A stretch of DNA of 64,000 bases, taken from assembly GCA_002682825.1 (NCBI GenBank), contig NOKP01000009.1, positions 496,001-560,000 of the forward strand, written 5' to 3'. The notes below the pieces were generated by a model, which made no database searches, was not told the origin of the DNA, and worked only from the letters and a program-made list of their open reading frames with translations. How positions within the stretch are numbered: position 1 is the stretch's first letter; every line of letters begins with the position of its first letter. Below are positions 20,932-32,140 of this stretch, in pieces. Both the position numbers and the translations under genes were made by a program. This DNA is from Neonectria sp. B-13 (Eukaryota; Ascomycota; Sordariomycetes; Hypocreales; Nectriaceae).

Positions 20932-23128
20932 TTAGACGTTGTGCTCCTTTTCAATATCATCTAGATTCCCACCGTCGCCATGACCCCGATTCAAGAGGTT
21001 GTGAAGGCCGATTTCGCGATTGATCTCGTCCATTCTCTCCGAGTCGGCTTGTGCAGTTCCCTCTGAGCCGAAAATGAGATCCTAGTCATGATATTAGCTG
21101 TGATGTAAAAGACACTAAGGGGAAGCAGAATTGCCGGTTTACCATTTCTTCCAAGGAAAGCCGCTTGGTTTCCGGCACAGTGAACCACACAAACGCAGCG
21201 CCCATGTAGGTGAGCACCCCGAAGAGTATATACGTGCCGTATGTCATGCTGGTGAGCATATCCGGTGTGACTTGACCAACGCTATTTGAAGTCAGTAGAA
21301 TACCGGGAATTGATATTTATTACCATACATAAAGTTGTTCCTAGACCACACTGTCAGCATTTGTTTCATCTCGGTTCTGGGGCAATTTCCTCACATCCAG
21401 TTACTCGACGCACCAAGCGCTACGCCATACGGCCGCGTGCTGAGCGGCCAGACCTCAGCAATGATAATCCACGCACATGGACCCCAGGAATCTTTTGTTG
21501 TTAGCTTCTGAGGGGTTGTATTGCTGGGGAAGCAACAAGAAAGGCAGACATACAACCGAAGTGAACCACAAAGAGCCAGACCATACACACCGCGGCCCAT
21601 CCGGCGGCAGGCTGTTCATTGAAATGATCAATGTTCCTCGCAAGAATAACGGCGATGATGATGTGGCAAGTGCCCATGCCGATGGCACCCACAGTCAACA
21701 CCGGCTTGCGACCAGCTCGATCAATCCACAAGACGGCAGGGATAGTGGCGATGAACATGACGATGCCCACTACGCCCGTCGCCAGAAGGCTTGTAGTGGT
21801 CTGGCTCAGACCCAGTTGACTGAAAATCTGCGGGGCATAGTAGAGAACCTGGTCCCATCGTCAATTTGCTGAATCTAGGGCCTGAAACAGAGGAAACTCA
21901 CAGCATTGATTCCAGTCCACTGTTGGAAAAACATCGTCACAGTTGCCACAATGACGCGCCTGAACATGGCACGGGTCTGAAAGAGGGCCTTGATGGCGAC
22001 AAATTGCAGCTTGAAGGTATTCCAAGCAGTTTGTACTTGCAGGTGGGGGAATCTCTCAGCAAGACTGCGCTTCTCGAACAGCGACTGGGCTTTGATTTCA
22101 AGGAACTCAAGCTCAATCAGTTCGTGGTCCGGAGGGAGGTCGCGAAGGTTAGCTAGGATCTCGCGGGCTTCGGCTTCTCGGTCGTGGTGGATCAGCCAGC
22201 GAGGGGAGAAGGGCATCCAGATCATTCCGATGAAAAGAATGACGGCCGGTGCGACTTGGAGACAGATTGGAACGAGCCAAGCAGCGTCGGACTGAGTATC
22301 CTCTGTTGTGCCTCCAATGTAGTTGCATCCGCTATCAAGGTTAGAGTCGGGAACCAGCGCGTGAAAACACTGAAAGCCTCTTACTAGTCGATCCAGAAAC
22401 TAATCATGATGCCAAACGTGATAGCTAGCTGCTGTAAAGCCACTAGAGCACCTCGAACCTCGCTGTGATGGAGGGTTAGTAATTGAGAATTTCATGTTTG
22501 CATAAGATGAGCTCGAGAACTGATAGAGAAGACATACGGTGGAGCACATTCCGAGTTATAAAGAGGGACAATCATAGAGAGACTACCGACTCCAATGCCC
22601 CTACAATTTGTTAGCAAGATATTCCAGGAGATTGGAGAGAGAGTACACACGTGATGAAGCGTCCAGCAAGAATAGCTTGATGGCCGGCGGTAATCGAAGT
22701 AGCCTGGACAATGACGCCAAGGATGAAGACACCAGTCGCAATCAAGACGCCATACTTTCGAGAGCACACCTCAGCGATGAAGCCGGAGAGAATCGCACCA
22801 AGCCATGCACCCAGCTCAAGAATCGACGTGAGCCAGCCTTTGAGGGTCGGCTTGTCGATATACCCGTCCATATCTGCAAACTGTCAGTCTGTTTCCATAT
22901 TGAATTAAGACGACGAAGAACCGTACGCTTCCCGAAAGAGGGCATGGCCAAAATGCCCGAAAACATTCCTTGGTTGTACCCATAAAGAATGCCACCGATG
23001 CAGGCAAAGGCAGCGATTCGGAAGACCTTGAAGTTCTTGACGAGGGCTCTCGCTCCGCTTGCGCCCATTAGGGCTTGACGCCTCTGCAAGGCGGCATCGT
23101 AGGCGCTTGCCGCGGCCATTGCGCCCAT
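20932..23128 (-). CDS. MFS sugar-type transporter (sugar porter family)
   Basis: A plasma-membrane permease of the 12-helix sugar-porter type. Ten exons encode 562 residues: 23128-22927, 22873-22651, 22600-22538, 22462-22385, 22331-21902, 21848-21554, 21491-21395, 21340-21329, 21281-21143, 21081-20932. Exon 8 is a 12-nt micro-exon. Family marks are GGILYGYNQGMFSGIL in TM1, the KGWLTSILELGAWLGAI stretch of TM2, GRFITGIGVGSLSMIVPLYNSE in TM4, the SPRWLI loop motif, QQWTGINAVLYYAP in TM7, DRAGRKP, and PETKRLSLEEMD at the end. A start at 23128 is preferred; an in-frame ATG lies 20 codons upstream at 23188. Substrate cannot be set from sequence; the TM7 GIN motif suggests a hexose or related polyol/quinate-like substrate. 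Confidence 0.9.
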
Positions 23129-24856
23129 TTTCGACGTGTGTGCTAGATGGCTCAGTTCCTGCTTGTGTTCCGGAAAGATGCAAATCACAGATTGAGGAGG
23201 GCTACGTGAGAATGGCTAGCAAGAAACCAAATGTTCGATGCTAGGTTGCTGATATATACGGGAGGTATATCTGTAAGATTTGTCGATATAGCCTAAATGC
23301 CTCCCTACCATACCCTGGAAGCTTGCTGGGTGCTGAGTTGAAACACATCGACCAGTCCCATTAAAACAGGCCCGATTCATCGACATGTTCCCAATCCATC
23401 GGGCAGGTTGATTGGAATGTCAGCCCATGCATGACCCATGTGTGGTGGTCGGGTGGGATCAGTTGCAACCACAGCATTGGCTTGGCCCTGTCAAAAGTAC
23501 GGGTGTTCAAGATATGTGCAGGAGGAGGATTTAGGCTAAACGGGAATCATTGCACACTTTAGCAATGCACCCTAAGCATCGGCATTTAGAACTCCAAGTC
23601 ACATTCTAGGACAAGGGTTTGGCTACAACGCTTCAACTGAAAAGGATGGACAGCGTAACAACGAGCCCTGTAGTCCTCGGCCAAGCTCCAATGAAACAGC
23701 TTCTACCAGGTTTAGCCTATGCTACTGTAGTTTCCGACCCGCACCACTCGTTTGCCAACGGCCAACCCTGGTGTCCTGTAACATCATGTTCCACTCCCGT
23801 CTCCACGTTTCCCCCCGCACTCTCCCTTGACGATGTTGTTGGCTCTAACACACACCCCTGGTTGCATGGTGCCATTAATGTCCCCCAGAGCCGGGGTGCT
23901 CAGGTGGGGAAGTTGAGTTGAGCGTCAGATGCTTGAGCGTGCAGGGTTCTGCTGATCCTTTCCACTTCAAGGTCGACTGCTTTATCCGGGTTAACGAGAC
24001 CCGGAGGAAAGGATATAATCTTCCTCCAAGAAGTCATAAAAAGCGAATTTAGGGCAAGGAGGCAGTCCCAATTTAACAGGAAAGGATGTTAATGATTGCT
24101 TTCTTGACGTCAAACAGCACCATGTTTCTGATCCAAACAGACAGAGGCTGAAAGCTAGAATTTTCGTGCCAAATCATTGTTACACAAAATTTTGCATGCT
24201 CTCATGAATGGCCTGTTTGCAACTGTGCCATTGAATCCATCCTATGAGCTTGTGTGCCGGATAACCAGCGCCTACTCTAACTACATCCACGAGCAGCTCA
24301 TGGATATCGCAATCGGACTTTCTCGTACCCTCAGGTTGGAGAAGAGCGCGGACTTGGAGGGATGCAGTCATCGTTTCATGGGCGTCGAGTTGATAATTAA
24401 CCCATATGAGACCTGGCCGTTGCTTCTTGCTATATAATATCCTCCGAGTTGCTTTATCTCTGTGAGAATATTGCCCGAAACTGAAAGATACTCAAATATG
24501 GGCAGTATTTAACTTCAATCAAGCATCGTCCACGAATTTCGCCTTCAGCCCCCTCTCAGCCACCCTCAGCAACCACTCCGCTCCCGGTCTAACATGAACC
24601 TGGATCAGGAGACTCGTAGCTTGAATGACACGAGGTGTTGGCTGCCGCTTCAATGCACTGCGCCTGCATGTCTGCCTTAACATAGGCTGCATTTCCTCGA
24701 TGCACTGCCACCCACCCTACCTTGCAGCTCAGCCTGATGCGCAATAAATGCTGATTTCTCTTACGTAGTCTGTCAATCTTGTTCCTGCAATAACCTGTCA
24801 ACTAAACCAGCTATTTCCACCTCTCGATTGATCTTCCTCCATATCTTTGCTGCAGA
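23129..24856. other. Intergenic, nothing recognised
   Basis: Divergent upstream region of the MFS transporter and the HeLo-E2 gene. A TATATAATAT run near 24431-24441 lies about 420 bp before the HeLo-E2 start. The open frame at 24177-24437 begins with TTG rather than ATG and has no known domain. Confidence 0.45.
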
Positions 24857-26344
24857 ATGGAAGGAGTTGGCCTCGCCATCGGGATCATTGGGCTTGCAGG
24901 CCTCTTCAGAACCGCCCTGGAGGCATGGGAGTTCGTTGACAGCGGCCGGGACCATGAAGAGAATTTTCACTGCTTCAGTACGAGGCTGGACAACCAGCGT
25001 GCCATCTTCCTGATATGGGCCGAGAGGCTGGGGTTTTTCTCATCAGAGGGATACACGACCAGTCTCAATTCCCCAACTTGGCGAGCCCGACAAATTACCG
25101 ACACGCTCCAGCAGATTGTTCTTCTCTTCTCCAACACCGACCGTTTGGTTCAACAGTATGGGTTCAAGATTCACCAGCAACAGGCCCCTGCACTGGGAAA
25201 TCTATTCGACAACGACTCGTCCTCCATACAAAGAAATCCACCTTCCGCAGTATTCAGAAGCAGATACATCCGGTTACAAGCCGTTGTACGCAGAGAGCGT
25301 CAATCAATGCGACAGCAAGATACCACCTCGTTCTGGAAGAAAGCGAAATGGTCCATTCGGGATGAGAAGAAGGCGACTGCTTTGCTTACCCAAATTGTGG
25401 CGCTTGTCGACGACCTCGACAAGTTGACTCGCGATATTCAAGCCGCCAAAGCGATAGAGCAGTATGCAGCTGAAGCTGTAGCAGAGGTCAGCGAAGATGG
25501 ACTTTACAGAATCGAGAAGAGCTCTGTGGTGGAGAAAACCGTCATATCCGATGCCGCAAGTATTCGCCTCAGCTTGATTCATGCCCGGACAATCGACACG
25601 TCCAGTACTACATCGGCGACTTTCATGACTGCCGAATCGCATCCTTCGTCACACATAGAAGTCCAAACTTCACGAGACGAGGAGGGTGTGAATGTACGGA
25701 CTTTATTGTTCTCGGATATTGAAGCGACCAATCGTCAAGTTTGCAAATACATTTTGGCTGGGTTGCCGCCTGAGCCTTTGGTCACTAATGAACCTTATGA
25801 GCCCGGGAAATGGGCCAGGAGGCGTATCAAGATGGAAATGAAAACCTGGACTGATCAAACAACCCCGAATGGATGGTTTACCATCACGCCCATAAGTGAA
25901 TCGCATTTGGACAAATTCCTCGGTACTTTCTGCGGCCCAGAGGGCACCCCGTACGAAGGGGGTATTTTCCATGTTCGATTCAATGTCACTGGGGGATATC
26001 CATTTCATCCGCCCCAGGTGTGGTTTCTGACAATGATATTTCATCCTAACATCGATAGATACGGTGCTGTTTGCATAAGCTCCCTTTCCAGGACACTTGA
26101 TGACGGCTCGTGGTCACCGTCGTTGACTCTGGAAAAATTGCTGATCAGTGTGGCGTCACTGCTTGACGAACCAGCCTGGGATAACCCGATTGAGACCGAA
26201 ATGCCCTTGAATTGGACATCGGACAAGGAGTTATTCAAGGCTCGAGCGATTGAATGGGCGCATAAGTTTGCCACGGGAAGGATCATAAATCCGGATGAAC
26301 GAGATGATGGATTCTACAACGTGACCGATGTTACTGAGTACTGA
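24857..26344 (+). CDS. HeLo domain fused to an E2 ubiquitin-conjugating (UBC) domain
   Basis: A single exon encodes 495 residues. The N-terminus (MEGVGLAIGIIGLAGLFRTA) and following helices to about residue 210 match the HeLo domain of HET-S-type cell-death proteins. A complete UBC fold occupies about residues 320-480: PYEGGIFHVRF, YPFHPPQVWF, the HPN motif (396-398), the catalytic cysteine Cys406 in GAVCISSL, then SWSPSLTLEKLLISVASLLDEP and DNP. All residues needed for ubiquitin transfer therefore appear to be present. The start is firm because the HeLo signature begins at the first residue. The predicted role is to couple a membrane or cell-death module to ubiquitination; HeLo proteins usually end in an amyloid or effector part, so an E2 here is unusual. 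It is convergent with the sirtuin, 273 bp away. Confidence 0.88.
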   Translation: MEGVGLAIGIIGLAGLFRTALEAWEFVDSGRDHEENFHCFSTRLDNQRAIFLIWAERLGFFSSEGYTTSLNSPTWRARQITDTLQQIVLLFSNTDRLVQQYGFKIHQQQAPALGNLFDNDSSSIQRNPPSAVFRSRYIRLQAVVRRERQSMRQQDTTSFWKKAKWSIRDEKKATALLTQIVALVDDLDKLTRDIQAAKAIEQYAAEAVAEVSEDGLYRIEKSSVVEKTVISDAASIRLSLIHARTIDTSSTTSATFMTAESHPSSHIEVQTSRDEEGVNVRTLLFSDIEATNRQVCKYILAGLPPEPLVTNEPYEPGKWARRRIKMEMKTWTDQTTPNGWFTITPISESHLDKFLGTFCGPEGTPYEGGIFHVRFNVTGGYPFHPPQVWFLTMIFHPNIDRYGAVCISSLSRTLDDGSWSPSLTLEKLLISVASLLDEPAWDNPIETEMPLNWTSDKELFKARAIEWAHKFATGRIINPDERDDGFYNVTDVTEY

Positions 26345-26617
26345 TGAAGTAGAAAGCATAGTTACTTAGTCAACGAGCAATTCCCTTCGCTTTATTTTGT
26401 AGGATATGTTTGTTTTGTCTCGACACTACTACACCACTGTGTTATTCTGACGTATTGGAGTTCAGATAAAGAAGTAGGGACAGGCTTATTCCACTTCAAT
26501 GTCGTCTCCAAGTAGCTTGGTACTACTCATAGCTTTGAACAACTCGAAGTGAGGAGTGACTAACTGCTCGTTACGAATATTTGGATGCAAGGCACAACAG
26601 TACTTCCGCGCCGGCTC

Positions 26618-27939
26618 CTAAAGCACAGAATCATCCAGAACAATTTCTTGGACGGCCTTCCACTCCCCAGTGTAAGGGTTATAATCAAGGTGATATAAGC
26701 CCTCTGAATCCTGCACCCCATTGTACTGATGAACGAGTTTCAAATTAGGCTCGCCGTAGTGTCCCATGAATTCCAGCTCGAGCTTGAACTCCAGTCCAGG
26801 CTCAAGCGTTCCGCGAAACTGAATGGCAAATGGCTCATTCCGGATGACCCTTCTGTTATTCTCGAGCTTTACCGATTGAAGAAAGGTGACTGGTGTGCCG
26901 TCCACGTCGACACCGCCCACAGTCAGTTCATGCCGATTATCATCCTGGCTTTTGAGCTGGACGACGAGACGACGATGGAGGACGAATTGCGGGATCGGGA
27001 TATCAAGATTTTCCATCACCGCAATCATCAAGGTGTCAGCCTCGGAATGAATGCGCAGCTCGGATAGCTTGTCCAGCGGCGTCTTCTGGAGGTTGCAGAT
27101 GGCCAGCTTGGCACCCTTTCTTCGACCGACGACTTCGGGGATTTCGTTGGCCGGAGTGACTGTGAGTGATGACCCAAGAACGAGGCAAAGGTCGGCATTT
27201 TCAGCGTTATCGAAGGCGCGTTGGAGAGGCTGCTTGGGCAACGACTCTCCAAAGTTGATGATGGTGTCGTGAAGGGGTTCTCCGCAACGAGCGCATTTCC
27301 GCCCTGTGCGATGATCGTGAACGGTCTTTTCGTAGGTGGCGACAGCTCGGAAGTCTGTGACATATGAGAATAGGAAATTTGAAGCATTAGGAGAGGGTTT
27401 CTATACCGCGAAGGTACTCTTTCCCACAACCTTTGCAGCATTCACGGTTGTTATTACCGTGAAGCTCCGATATGTTGTCCTGTCTTTGGGCTTAGTAGGC
27501 ATCTAAGATTGCTGTTCATCACATCTCGTATACTTACAGGCAATATCCCGCTTCTTCGATGTAGACCGTCGCAGTTTTGGCTGATCAGGTACTTCAACAG
27601 GCCCCGGTTCTGCAGTTCGAGCAGTGCCATGTGCGTGGGTGTTGGAATGGCTTGCAATGTGCTCACGGACTTTGCGGTGGATTGTCTACCTTGGGCGCGT
27701 AACGTCCAAACACCCTCGGGGCCACGGAAGTCAGGAATACCTGCGTGAAATGAGTAAGACGAGTGAATTTCGCTCGGAAAGTGAGGCTTACCGGCAGAAG
27801 TAGAGATGCCTGCACCGGTGAAAACGACGAAGTGTTTACTCTCCTTTATCAGGCTCGCCAAGGCTCTGGCTTTGCGGGCGAGTGTGCTAGGCGCATCGTG
27901 CTTTTCAGCTTCAGCAATCTTCGGAGCAGAGGAAGCCAT
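26618..27939 (-). CDS. Class IV sirtuin (SIRT6/SIRT7-like NAD-dependent deacylase)
   Basis: NAD-dependent protein deacylase, probably nuclear. Four exons (27939-27792, 27740-27538, 27479-27407, 27354-26618; introns 51, 58 and 52 nt) encode 386 residues. The Rossmann NAD site reads FTGAGIST and continues over the first intron to [16 protein letters not shown]. The catalytic loop is [12 protein letters not shown] followed by ISELHG (catalytic His), with Cys where the usual QNVDGLH has Val. Two zinc CxxC pairs are present (CKGCG and CARCG), and then [10 protein letters not shown]. The GPEGVWTL and DGLHRRSG patterns are those of class IV sirtuins. The true ATG is at 27939; an open frame extends nine codons upstream only through a TTG. 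The gene looks intact and ordinary. Confidence 0.9.
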
Positions 27940-29236
27940 GGCAAAGTTGGCAGTGAATTCGCCCAAGCCTTTACTCTATAAGCCTTAGTAAACGAATGTT
28001 AATACAGTCTTATGCCGCCATTCAACCGTAAACGAGAGAGCGATTGTTTACATCTGATGATGAACGCTAGGGTGTATTAGAATAGCTGCAATATACAGCG
28101 TGCTTTCTGCATAACTAAAATAAGCTAGCGCTCGGCTATGAAGGTCTGACATTTTAGGCAGCAGCGACTGCCATCCCATGCAGCCACAGTTCATGTATCA
28201 CAGACACCACTTGGTTCTTATGTGCACCAAGAAGCTGGAGCATCTCAAATGAATGGAAACGGTGAATCGAATAAAATGACTTAAGAGAAGAAGTGAGTGC
28301 ATAGTCACACCCGGCGAGTCGGATCCGCTCCGAATGTCGATCTGCTCGAGGGTAAGATTCCTCTTGGCTGGTTGGTGCCAGCAGTTGATGACATCTGGAC
28401 GAGTAAATCTATAGCCTATCGACCGTCTTTCATGTGAAATACCTGAAACATCTTGTGCTACCTTGACAACTAAGAGTTACTCATTGATTGGAGGTTGAGA
28501 TCTGACATGGAGCGATGCAGCACCCTGCATTCCCCTTTGCTGGTCCATTTTGGCTTGGCGACTCTCTGAAGATTTGGTGGACGGTTTCCGCCTGGTACTG
28601 TGTTTCATCTTTGCGAGCGTTTGCACGAGAGCGAAACCTAGGAATGTAGATACTTTGCTCCAAGTATCTTCACTTGCGCCTGACTCTCCCGTCCCATTTA
28701 CACCGGACTTATAAGTAAGTGCTGCTCTAAGCGTAAGCCAAAATAATTGCAGAGCCCCTTACAGCCCACAAACACCGTAAACAGCTCGGCTCATCCCCTA
28801 AAACAGCCACTGCTCCGGACAGCTCGCTAACATTCTTGGCCGTTTTGGCTTACTGTCCTGGACGTCCGGCACCCGAGACCTCCGAGGGGTGATGCGGGGT
28901 AATTCCGAAGCCTCCGGGATGACAACTCCAACATCAGATGATGACGTTGATGATACTGACATTTGCGAACTTAATCTTCCCATTGGCCATCGATACACGT
29001 ATTTGGCGTTTTTGCCGCTGATGTGCTCGAAGGATCGTATTACTTAACCTGAGCCGCGCGTCGCCCTCTTGGAAGCACAGTAGTCAAGAACCGCTGTTTC
29101 TCCCGCCACGACCGTGTTGAGACAATAACTGCCAGAATTCGACTCGCTGCGACTCAATTCCGCGACCGTATTCAGCAGCATCGTTCTGTTCGACAAATCT
29201 CCCCATCTAGACGATTTGGACGCTCGGTTTGCCATC
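27940..29236. other. Intergenic, divergent promoter region of sirtuin and fasciclin genes
   Basis: No gene is supported. Small frames at 28481-28663 and 28798-28998 (minus) have no features; the minus-strand frame 29044-29571 is the antisense of the fasciclin gene. Confidence 0.5.
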
Positions 29237-30641
29237 ATGAAGCTCACCACGTCCCTCACATTCGTCACCGCCGCTTCGGCGATCGCCATCCTGAAGGATG
29301 TCGAGGAGCTCTTTAAGGACTCAGTCAGCCACGCGGAGTCCCTGGTCGAAGATGCTCGGTCAAATGTCGCCTCCTCCTTCGATGAGGCGATCGATTTTCT
29401 GTCATCAGGCATAGAGAGTGTTGTCCGTACCGCCGAGGAGAAAGCTGGTGAAGAGTTCACTGGGCTATTTGGCAAGGATTCCAGCCACGCGTCCTCCTTT
29501 GGATACGATGTCGACTTCGTGGACCACGACAGGTCGAACCATACCATCTTCGAGCTCATTTCCGAGAGCAACTATACAAAAGAGTTCTACAAGCTGGTCA
29601 AGGATCACGAGAACGTTACAAAGCTGCTCAACGACACTGACAATGAGTACACTTTGTTCGTGCCGATTGACAAGGCGTTTGAGGATATCCCTGAGGACCA
29701 CAAGAAGCCGTCCGATGAATTCATTGAGAACCTTCTCGACTATCACGTTGGCCTGGGAAGCTACCCTGCCGGAAGAATCCTAACCACACACACCATTCCG
29801 ACGTCTCTTAAGGAGGACTTCCTCGGCGGAAAGTCCCAGCGCCTTCGAACCAGCGTTGGACTTTCCGGTGTGCGGGTGAATGTCTACAGTAAAGTTGTGG
29901 GCGTGAACTTTGTAAGAACTGACTCCAGTCCATCCAGAGATGATGTCTGAAGAATGGCTCTAACCTCAAACATAGAAAGCCAAGAATGGTTACATCCACG
30001 CGGTCAACAAGATCCTCATCCCGCCCACGTCCATCGGCCGAGAAATCAGCCTGTTCCCAACCGCATTCTCGACTCTCCTTCTTGCATATGACAAGACCGA
30101 CTTTGTCAAGTATATCCATGGCATTAAGATGGTCGGCAGCACAGTTTTCGCCCCCTCGAACTCGGCATGGGAGCGCCTGGGTCCCAGGACTAATGCCTTC
30201 CTCTTCAACTCTGAAAAGGGACACAAGTACCTCACCGCGCTTCTGAAGTATCAGATTGTGCCGAACATCACCTTGTACAGTGACGAGATCTACTACGGAG
30301 ACGAAGCAAACAAGCCCACGGCCAAGGGCGCCGACGGCCACTTCCACATTGAGCTCGGCACTTTACTGGAGAAGAGTCTCGGAGTGGACGTGCACAGCTG
30401 GAAGGGATGGACGTCAATCGTTGTGAATGGGGCCGTGAAGGTTGGGTTCCAGGACGGCGTTGGCAAGAATGGTGTGATCCAGGTTGTCGAAGGTATCCCA
30501 ATCCCTCCTTGCAGAAAGAGTGGAAAAGAGGCCGAAGTCCTTACTGGGGAGATTGAAATCGACGACCTGATTAAGAGACTTCGAGAGTACGTCGACGACA
30601 ATGAGAATGATGAAGAGGAAGAGTTCCTCGGTGACCTCTGA
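29237..30641 (+). CDS. Secreted protein with two fasciclin (FAS1) domains
   Basis: Two exons (29237-29911 and 29976-30641; 64-nt intron) encode 446 residues. The start is the ATG opening a signal peptide (MKLTTSLTFVTAASAIA); the frame extends seven codons upstream only through TTG. The first FAS1 domain (about residues 95-235) has HTIFELISESNYTKEFYKLV, the TLFVPIDKAF motif and LLDYHV. The second (about 240-400) has FSTLLLAYDKTDFVKYI, TVFAPSNSAWERLG, ALLKYQIV and the closing GVIQVVEGI. The C-terminus is highly acidic. FAS1 proteins mediate adhesion at the cell surface or wall. No GPI-type hydrophobic tail is seen, so it is probably soluble or wall-associated. Confidence 0.88.
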
Positions 30642-30734
30642 ATAAAGGAGGAAAAGCATAAAAAGATATAAGATGGTTAGATGTGGAACACCAGTAACTT
30701 AACTCACATTCGCTCAGAACTGTACAATTTTGTA

Positions 30735-31582
30735 TCAAAGAACAATGACATGCACTTCCACTCCTTCCTGGATCGTGATTACTTGATTATTCGAGATCAT
30801 TATAGGGAAAAGCTCCTTTGGGAAAGCTTTTATTTGTGAATGCACTACGCAGATTTGGTGGGTTGTTAACTTGTTCCCCGAGTTGAACTCGTTTTCTTCC
30901 TTGCAAATGTCGTTCAATCTCGAGCAAGTTGTTTCCCCGATCATCTGACACAGCCCACCAAACATTCTCATATCACTTGCCCTTGGAGTCGCCTTTGGGA
31001 GGGAATATTCCAACGGCCCCGAATCTGCAGGGTTGGCAGTGTTACCAAGGGTAAGACTTGGACGTCCTTTCTAACGGGGATCGCTGTACCAACTTTTGCA
31101 AGTACTGGAATTCCTAAACTGTGCCATTGGCATGGAGGAGGGATTACTTGTTGGCATCTTCACCAGCAGGAACATGTGCCATCCATTAGCCCCAGCGGTG
31201 AACACCACGGCGTCAAACTCCGTCAGCTGGTCCGGAGTGATGCCGTTACTGAGGTAATACCCTTTCAGAAAAGGGAACCTCCCCTCCACCTCGACATTGA
31301 TCATGTAATTTCCTAGAAACGAAGCTACCGTCCCCGGGACATGGCAGGTCAAGGGTAGATCTTACCCTAATTCACTAACGGATACTTGGAAGTCAAGTGA
31401 TGTAGTTCTTCAGGATCCATCTCAAGTCGAAACCGTTCGGCTTCCGTTACATCCGGGCTGGCCAGAGCTATCTGTGTGGTATGTACATAGAGATCCGGAT
31501 TCACAACCTTCTCAATATCCGCGTCTTGTGTTCTCCAACTGCCGACTGACGCTGTGGGTTGAGAAGAGGCTATCAAACCCAT
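30735..31582 (-). pseudogene. Unrecognised gene fragments downstream of the hydrolase relic
   Basis: Three short minus-strand frames (30735-31013, 31071-31352, 31367-31582) read like genuine protein rather than noise, for example a stretch around VEGRFPFLKGYYL and DAVVFTAGANGW in the second, but I cannot place any of them in a family and no splice pattern joins them cleanly. They may be debris of one or two genes decaying together with the adjacent hydrolase. Confidence that they were once coding is low to moderate. Confidence 0.3.
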
Positions 31583-31889
31583 GCGAAAGACCCGGATAAA
31601 TGTGGCTCTCTACTTCCACACCAGCATCAACGAATTTCTGAACATAGCTGATGTTCTCCTTCACAAACAAGTCGAACTGGCTGGTGTCCAGGTACAGCTT
31701 TGGTAGCCCAGATGCATCCGTAAGACGACCTGGAGCGGCAAGATATAGAACATTGGCATGTCCTAGGGCCATCCCCAGGTAGGCGGTCCAAGCAGTCAAG
31801 TTGTCCTCTTCAGCCCAAAGCTTGAAATCTCCTGGAACTTCTCCGCACGTCCTATCGTCCATGGGCGATGAAAGAATTTGTTCCGCAAT

Positions 31890-31959
<70 letters not shown>

Positions 31960-32140
31960 TTAGGCCGACATCTCTGGCCTTGAGAGTCATGGCTGCCGTA
32001 AGGCCTCCTCCGGTGCTTTCGCCCATGACAGCTATACGTTTTGGATCAACACCAAGAATCTCCGCTTTGGAGTGAATCTAGGTGAGTGTGGTCCAACAAT
32101 CATCAAGAGTCGCGGGGTAGGGGTGTCGGGAGCAAGATGT
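31512..32140 (-). pseudogene. Decayed alpha/beta hydrolase (HSL/arylesterase type)
   Basis: Minus-strand relic of an alpha/beta-hydrolase fold-3 enzyme. From its N-terminal side, a PYPATLDDCW stretch is followed by an in-frame TAG where the family has Trp (near 32080), then the nucleophile elbow GESTGGG. A run of 68 G on the plus strand (31890-31957) then interrupts the gene. After the run the frame has changed and the C-terminal half follows (EDNLTAWTAYLG, LYLDTSQFDLFVKENISY, the catalytic His region HIYPGLSHGF). Just upstream, LAP and HPYP lie in different frames, consistent with a one-base loss near 32128. Stop, frame changes and missing N-terminus make this a pseudogene even if the G-run is an assembly fault. 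Confidence 0.75.
31890..31957. repeat. Homopolymer of 68 G
   Basis: Uninterrupted G on the plus strand inside the hydrolase relic, between residues corresponding to GLM and the later QILSSPMDDRT segment. Nothing similar occurs elsewhere in the window. It resembles a sequencing or assembly artefact more than a natural tract. Confidence 0.95.

Noticed and set aside
24177..24437. Possible 86-residue gene upstream of the HeLo-E2
   Set aside because: It starts with TTG, lacks any recognisable domain and is not joined to the downstream gene by splice sites.
26618..27939. SIR2-family gene next to the HeLo-E2 as part of an NAD-depleting immune system
   Set aside because: The sequence is a standard class IV deacylase with zinc CxxC pairs and catalytic His; it is convergent, not co-directional, and resembles a housekeeping nuclear sirtuin.
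29044..29571. A 175-residue minus-strand frame
   Set aside because: It is the antisense of the first exon of the fasciclin gene.
31796..32026. A polyproline (or polyglycine on the other strand) protein
   Set aside because: It is only the translation of the 68-G homopolymer within a hydrolase relic.
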